A stretch of 9,150 bases of DNA from Paucimonas sp. GTDB lineage: Bacteria; Pseudomonadota; Gammaproteobacteria; Burkholderiales; Burkholderiaceae_D. The notes beneath the pieces are model-generated. The model saw nothing but the letters and a program-made list of their open reading frames with translations. It did not search any database and was not told the origin of the DNA. The number at the start of each line of letters is the position of its first letter. Position 1 is the stretch's first letter. Where the stretch lies: NCBI GenBank assembly GCA_029266815.1, contig JAQSWC010000109.1, positions 1-9,150 of the forward strand, read 5' to 3'. Both the position numbers and the translations under genes were made by a program. Below, piece by piece: positions 5,264 through 9,150 of the stretch.

Positions 5264-6196
5264 TTACCTGCCGCTCGAGAGTTCCAGCGGCAGTCTTTTA
5301 ACGGAAAACGGATTGGCGTCATCGGTATTCACGGTGAGACGCAACCAGTCGGTGTAAAGGCCAATTCTTCCGATATTTCCTCGCCAGACTATGTCCGCCG
5401 GGTTTTCGCCGGCCTGGCGTGAACCGGCTTCCACCAGCAATACCTTGCCCGGGAATTTGCTCGCCAGCTTTTCCATCTGGCTGCGCATTTCGGCAAAGCC
5501 GTCGCGACTCGCCGGTTCATTGGCTTTCGGTCGCCGCAGCAGGGTGCCATCATAAAAAAATACCAGCGCACGGCATTTTGCCCTCACGGCAAGACTGAAT
5601 ACACGGTTCATCCACTGGCGATTTGCCACGAGCCGGTCTTCAAATTCGGTATTCCTGCCGGCGGCGGAAATATAGTGGTTATTGTTCGCCGGGAGGTTGA
5701 TTGTCGCGAATCCGACACCGTTGATCTCCCAGCGCATGTTTTCGGCATAAGAACGGAATTTGATGCTGGCAGATTGTCTTGTCACCGGAATCCGGCTCGA
5801 TCCCAAAGAGAAATCGTCTGCGAAAAACAGTTCCCGCACGCGGTTCAGCCGCTCAAGTGCGGCAGACCGTCCATCGGCGTGCACACAGTCGCTCCAGTCG
5901 CTTCCCGCAAGAGAGACGATGACGCCGTTTTTTGCCGAATCAATCAGCTTGCGGCGCTGCTGGTAAAGCGCGTCGCTGCAGCTTTCCACCGGCGATTTAA
6001 TGCCGTTGGCCACTACGAACGCCAGGTTCTCATCATCCGTCGCTTCGATTGCTGCCTTCATCACGGCTTCCGTATTTCCCTGCCTGGCGGGCAGTCTCCA
6101 CACGCCGATACTGAATTCCTCTGCAGTGGCCGGCGTAGCCGGTAAGCCAACGAGCACTGCAAGCAGTCCGAAAAAGACGAGAGCCTGGTGTTTCAT
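5264..6196 (-). CDS. Exported calcineurin-like phosphoesterase relative with degenerate active site
   Basis: This 310-residue protein has a Sec signal peptide (MKHQALVFFGLLAVLVGL...) with a likely cut at ATA-EE after A25, so it should be periplasmic. The layout (FVVANGIKSPVESCSDALY, then SDWSDC, ERLNRVRELFF, the NLPANNNHY segment, EFEDRLVANRQW, and an FFYDG strand) resembles a Burkholderiales group related to metallophosphoesterases. Members I recall have G-D-x-K-S and G-D-N-E-W-T-D-C at the matching places. Here these are N-G-I-K-S and A-G-S-D-W-S-D-C, and the usual N-terminal D-x-H/Y type motif is not seen, so the di-metal site is probably lost. That comparison is from memory. The ATG overlaps the mutS stop (ATGA) with GAAGAA directly before it, which indicates coupling to mutS translation. 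Its role is unknown. Confidence 0.75.
   Translation of the reverse strand: MKHQALVFFGLLAVLVGLPATPATAEEFSIGVWRLPARQGNTEAVMKAAIEATDDENLAFVVANGIKSPVESCSDALYQQRRKLIDSAKNGVIVSLAGSDWSDCVHADGRSAALERLNRVRELFFADDFSLGSSRIPVTRQSASIKFRSYAENMRWEINGVGFATINLPANNNHYISAAGRNTEFEDRLVANRQWMNRVFSLAVRAKCRALVFFYDGTLLRRPKANEPASRDGFAEMRSQMEKLASKFPGKVLLVEAGSRQAGENPADIVWRGNIGRIGLYTDWLRLTVNTDDANPFSVKRLPLELSSGR
5269..5298 (+). terminator. Possible slyD terminator inside the convergent gene's 3' end
   Basis: TGCCGCT (5269-5275) pairs with AGCGGCA (5286-5292) over a 10-nt loop and is followed by GTCTTTT (5293-5298 and on). It sits 28 nt after the slyD stop, in the last codons of the oppositely directed gene. The stem is GC-rich but the T-run is short, so termination may be partial. 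Confidence 0.4.
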
Positions 6197-8856
6197 TTCT
6201 TCAGCAGTTGCTTGAGACGATACAACTCGTCCAGCGCGTCGCGTGGTGTCAGGGAATCGGGGTCGAGCTTGTCCAGTGCCTGTATGACTTCATGTTCATC
6301 CTCCGGTATATCGTCGGGAGCAGATGCGGGCGCCGCCGAAAACAGGTCGAACTGCGGCGTCGCCTGCAAGGAATGGGTTTCGAGCACGGCCAGGTGCTTG
6401 CGCGCTGCGCGGATCACTTGGGCAGGCACTCCCGCAAGCTGCGCTACCTGAAGGCCGTAGCTCTGCGACGCGGGTCCGGGCTGAACGGCATGCAGGAAGA
6501 CTATGCTGTCCTTGTGCTCGACAGCCGAAAGATGAACGTTAGCGGCTGCGGGCAAAGTCTGCGGCAGTTGTGTCAGCTCGAAATAGTGCGTGGCGAAGAG
6601 CGTATAGCTGCGCGTAGTCTCGATAAGATGCCGGGCGATCGCCCACGCCAGCGCGAGACCATCGAAGGTGGATGTGCCGCGCCCGATCTCATCCATCAGT
6701 ACCAGGGAATTTTCGCTGGCGCCATTCAGTATGGCGGCGGCTTCCGTCATCTCGACCATGAAGGTCGATCGTCCGCCGGCCAGGTCATCTGCCGCGCCGA
6801 TGCGCGTAAAAATTCGGTCGATAGGGCCGATGACTGCGCTTGCCGCAGGCACAAAGCTGCCGACATAGGCGAGCAGCGCGATGAGCGCAACCTGGCGCAT
6901 ATAGGTGGATTTACCGCCCATGTTGGGGCCGGTAATCAGCAGCAGCTTGCGGTCGGCATTCAGCATGCAGTCGTTGGCGATGAAGCGCTCGATATGTCTT
7001 TCGACGACCGGGTGGCGGCCCTGCTCAATCTGGAGCAGCGGTTCTTTCACAAGCTTCGGCGCCACCCAGTTGCTTTGCGCGGCGTGAAAGGCAAGGGCGG
7101 CCAGCACATCGAGCTGTGCCACTGCGCGCGCGTTGGCCTGCAAGGCATCGATATAGCGGCCCAAATTGTCGAGCAGTTTTTCGTAGAGATGCTTTTCGCG
7201 CGCCAGTGCACGTTCCTGTGCCGACAATGCCTTGTCTTCGAAAGCTTTTAGTTCCGGCGTGATGTAACGCTCCGCATTCTTCAGGGTTTGCCTTCGGCGG
7301 TAGTCGTCCGGCACCTTGTCGGTCTGGCCGTGCGTCACCTCGATGTAGAAGCCGTGAACCTTGTTGTATTCCACCCGCAGGTTGGCAATGCCAGTGCGGG
7401 CGCGCTCACGGGTTTCCAGGTCGAGCAGAAACTGGCCTGCGTTTTCCGACAAGGCGCGCAATTCATCCAGCTCTTCATCGAAGCCGCGCGCGATCACTCC
7501 GCCGTCTCTCACCATCGCTGCCGGTTCCAGCGAAATCGATCGCTCAAGCAGATCGAGGCAGTCGAAGGGTGTTGCAAGCTCATTGTGCAGAGCTTTCAGG
7601 AGCGCGGCTCCGGCATTGGCAGCACCCAGGCTCACATAGGCACGGAGAGATTCCAGTTGCTGCAGCCCGCTGCGCATTCCGGCCAGATCGCGGGGCCGGG
7701 CGGAGAAGAGTGCAATGCGGGTGGTGATGCGCTCGATGTCGGGCACGGCCGCCAGCGTGGTCTGAAGTCCGGCGCATACATCGGCCCTGAGCAGCGCGGT
7801 GATGGCGGCATGGCGGGAGGCGGCAATGTCCTGGGCGCGCGGCGGATGATGCAGCCAGTGGCGCAGCAAACGTGAGCCCATCGCGGTGCGGCAATGATCG
7901 AGCAGGGAAAAGAGGGTGGCGCCACTGGCCTGTTCGTCCTGCGCGCGCAGGCATTCGGTCAGTTCAAGATTGCGGCGGGTAGCGCCATCGAGGCCAATGT
8001 ACTCGTTTTCAGATTCGACGCGGACGTTCCGCACATGCTGCAATCCACGGCCTTGCGTGGATTGGGCATAACGCAGAAGGGCGCCGGCAGCGCCTAGAGC
8101 CGAACTCAGACCTTGCGCGCCATAACCATCGAGCGTTGCTACGCCGAGCTGTTCCCGCAACGCTTTTTCGCCATGCACAGGTTCGAAATGCCAGGCGGGT
8201 ACTGCGGTGGCATGCAGGTTTTGCAGAGCCTCAAATTCTTCTTGCCCGCCGACGAGAATCTCGGCGGGAGAAATGCGTTCCAGTTCCTGCGTCAGACGCT
8301 CGTAGAGCGACTGCGGACTTTCCGTCAGCTCCATCAGCGTCAATGCGCCGCTAGCCATGGAAAGCCAGGCCAGCCCCAGCGTGATTCTCTTGCGATCGTT
8401 AATGCTGCAAATCGCCAGCAAGGGACGCTCGGATTTTTCGGGAAGCAGGTCGGAGTCGGTCAGTGTGCCAGGCGTGACGACGCGAACCACCTTGCGTTCA
8501 ACCGGCCCCTTGCTGGCAGCCGGATCGCCGATCTGTTCGCAGATGGCGACTGACTCGCCCAGCTTGACGAGCTTGGCGAGATACTGGTCGACCGAATGGA
8601 AAGGGACGCCGGCCATCTTGACCGGCTCGCCGTTCGTGCTGCCCCGCTGCGTCAGCGTGATGCCCAACAGCCGCGAACATTTTTCGGCGTCGCCGAAGAA
8701 GACTTCGTAGAAATCGCCCATGCGGTAAAACACGAGCGTGTCGGGGTGATCCGCCTTGATGCGAAGATACTGCTGCATCATGGGCGTATGCTTTTCAAGC
8801 GATTGCATGGCGCGTGACAGCGTGTCCGACGACGGGGCAGATGAGAGGTTCTTCAT
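6193..8856 (-). CDS. mutS: DNA mismatch repair protein MutS
   Basis: MutS recognises mismatches and small loops and recruits MutL. At 887 residues it is full length. The mismatch-reading motif is G-D-F-Y-E with F49 and E51. The connector, lever and clamp domains follow (for example LRVEYNKVHGFYIEV at about 493-507). The ATPase has a Walker A GPNMGGKST at 643-651, a Walker B LVLMDEIGRGTST with D722/E723, and ATHY with H757. QFDLF at 835-839 fits a beta-clamp binding motif, and the C-terminal DALDELYRLKQLLKK matches the tetramerisation helix region. ATG 8856 fits the family, with only a weak GCGAAG ahead of it. The gene follows suhB after 29 nt in the same direction, and its TGA overlaps the next gene's ATG. 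Confidence 0.98.
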   Translation of the reverse strand: MKNLSSAPSSDTLSRAMQSLEKHTPMMQQYLRIKADHPDTLVFYRMGDFYEVFFGDAEKCSRLLGITLTQRGSTNGEPVKMAGVPFHSVDQYLAKLVKLGESVAICEQIGDPAASKGPVERKVVRVVTPGTLTDSDLLPEKSERPLLAICSINDRKRITLGLAWLSMASGALTLMELTESPQSLYERLTQELERISPAEILVGGQEEFEALQNLHATAVPAWHFEPVHGEKALREQLGVATLDGYGAQGLSSALGAAGALLRYAQSTQGRGLQHVRNVRVESENEYIGLDGATRRNLELTECLRAQDEQASGATLFSLLDHCRTAMGSRLLRHWLHHPPRAQDIAASRHAAITALLRADVCAGLQTTLAAVPDIERITTRIALFSARPRDLAGMRSGLQQLESLRAYVSLGAANAGAALLKALHNELATPFDCLDLLERSISLEPAAMVRDGGVIARGFDEELDELRALSENAGQFLLDLETRERARTGIANLRVEYNKVHGFYIEVTHGQTDKVPDDYRRRQTLKNAERYITPELKAFEDKALSAQERALAREKHLYEKLLDNLGRYIDALQANARAVAQLDVLAALAFHAAQSNWVAPKLVKEPLLQIEQGRHPVVERHIERFIANDCMLNADRKLLLITGPNMGGKSTYMRQVALIALLAYVGSFVPAASAVIGPIDRIFTRIGAADDLAGGRSTFMVEMTEAAAILNGASENSLVLMDEIGRGTSTFDGLALAWAIARHLIETTRSYTLFATHYFELTQLPQTLPAAANVHLSAVEHKDSIVFLHAVQPGPASQSYGLQVAQLAGVPAQVIRAARKHLAVLETHSLQATPQFDLFSAAPASAPDDIPEDEHEVIQALDKLDPDSLTPRDALDELYRLKQLLKK

Positions 8857-8885
8857 CTTCGCAGCGCTTGGGTAAGGTAACCCGC

Positions 8886-9150
8886 TTACTTGGCGAATGG
8901 CGACAGCAGCGACACCATCTGCGCAAAAATCTTGGGCGAAGCGGCGATGGCGTCGCCTTTGTACAGATAGTCGGATTCGCCGGTGAAGTCGCCGACAATA
9001 CCGCCGGCCTCGGTAATCATTAACGCGCCTGCGGCGATGTCCCAGGGTTTCAGGCCTTTTTCAAAGAAGCCGTCCAGTCGGCCTGCGGCTACATATGCCA
9101 GATCGAGCGCGGCTGCGCCCGGGCGGCGCAGGCCCGCGCATTTTTCCGTC
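8886..9150 (-). CDS. suhB: SuhB-type inositol-1-monophosphatase, C-terminal part (5' end outside window)
   Basis: The last 87 residues are visible, ending at TAA 8888-8886. The segment RRPGAAALDLAYVAAGRLDG and the signature KPWDIAAGALMITEAGG are diagnostic of the inositol monophosphatase family. The Asp in WDIAAG is a metal ligand. The enzyme hydrolyses inositol-1-phosphate with Mg2+; in E. coli SuhB also joins the rRNA antitermination complex. The protein ends SPFAK. mutS starts 29 nt downstream on the same strand with no terminator between them, so readthrough into mutS is likely. The gene start lies beyond base 9150. Confidence 0.93.
   Translation of the reverse strand, partial: TEKCAGLRRPGAAALDLAYVAAGRLDGFFEKGLKPWDIAAGALMITEAGGIVGDFTGESDYLYKGDAIAASPKIFAQMVSLLSPFAK

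Noticed and set aside
6208..7251. Long + strand open frame of 347 codons opposite mutS
   Set aside because: It lies wholly opposite the MutS ATPase coding sequence, has no ribosome site or recognisable motif, and is the usual antisense shadow of a GC-rich gene. The same applies to the + frame at 7288-7875.

Overview
The window looks like a chromosomal core segment of a betaproteobacterium, most likely order Burkholderiales and plausibly Oxalobacteraceae-like. This rests on moderately high GC, GCC/GCG-rich codon use, and the recognisable neighbourhood trpS-dapA-bamC-MBL hydrolase and roxA / slyD / mutS / suhB. Genus-level placement is inference. No mobile element, CRISPR array, tRNA or rRNA was seen.

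Layout. Bases 1-36 hold what looks like the last codons of trpS. Then on the + strand come dapA (lysine/diaminopimelate synthesis), bamC (outer-membrane assembly lipoprotein) and a metallo-beta-lactamase-fold hydrolase gene that is broken by an internal deletion and frame change. A strong two-way hairpin terminator (2896-2926) separates this block from a convergent small gene on the - strand. That gene encodes an Ala/Pro-rich lipoprotein built from about 30-bp tandem repeats. Its upstream region (3206-3446) is A/T-rich and unusually structured: an 18-bp perfect palindrome, a bulged inverted repeat, a TATAAT box and an 18-bp near-perfect inverted repeat.

The second half holds roxA on the - strand (cupin/JmjC ribosomal-protein oxygenase), divergent from slyD on the + strand (FKBP-type isomerase with a His/Asp tail). 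slyD converges on a - strand block read in the order suhB (partial), mutS, exported phosphoesterase-like protein. The last two overlap by ATGA and are probably translationally coupled.

Functionally these are mostly housekeeping genes: amino-acid and cell-wall precursor synthesis, envelope assembly, translation and folding quality, mismatch repair, and inositol-phosphate/RNA-linked SuhB. I do not see a new multi-gene defence or biosynthetic system. The points most worth a second look are the decayed MBL gene, the exported phosphoesterase-like protein that appears to have lost its metal ligands and is coupled to mutS, and the repeat-built lipoprotein with its structured leader.
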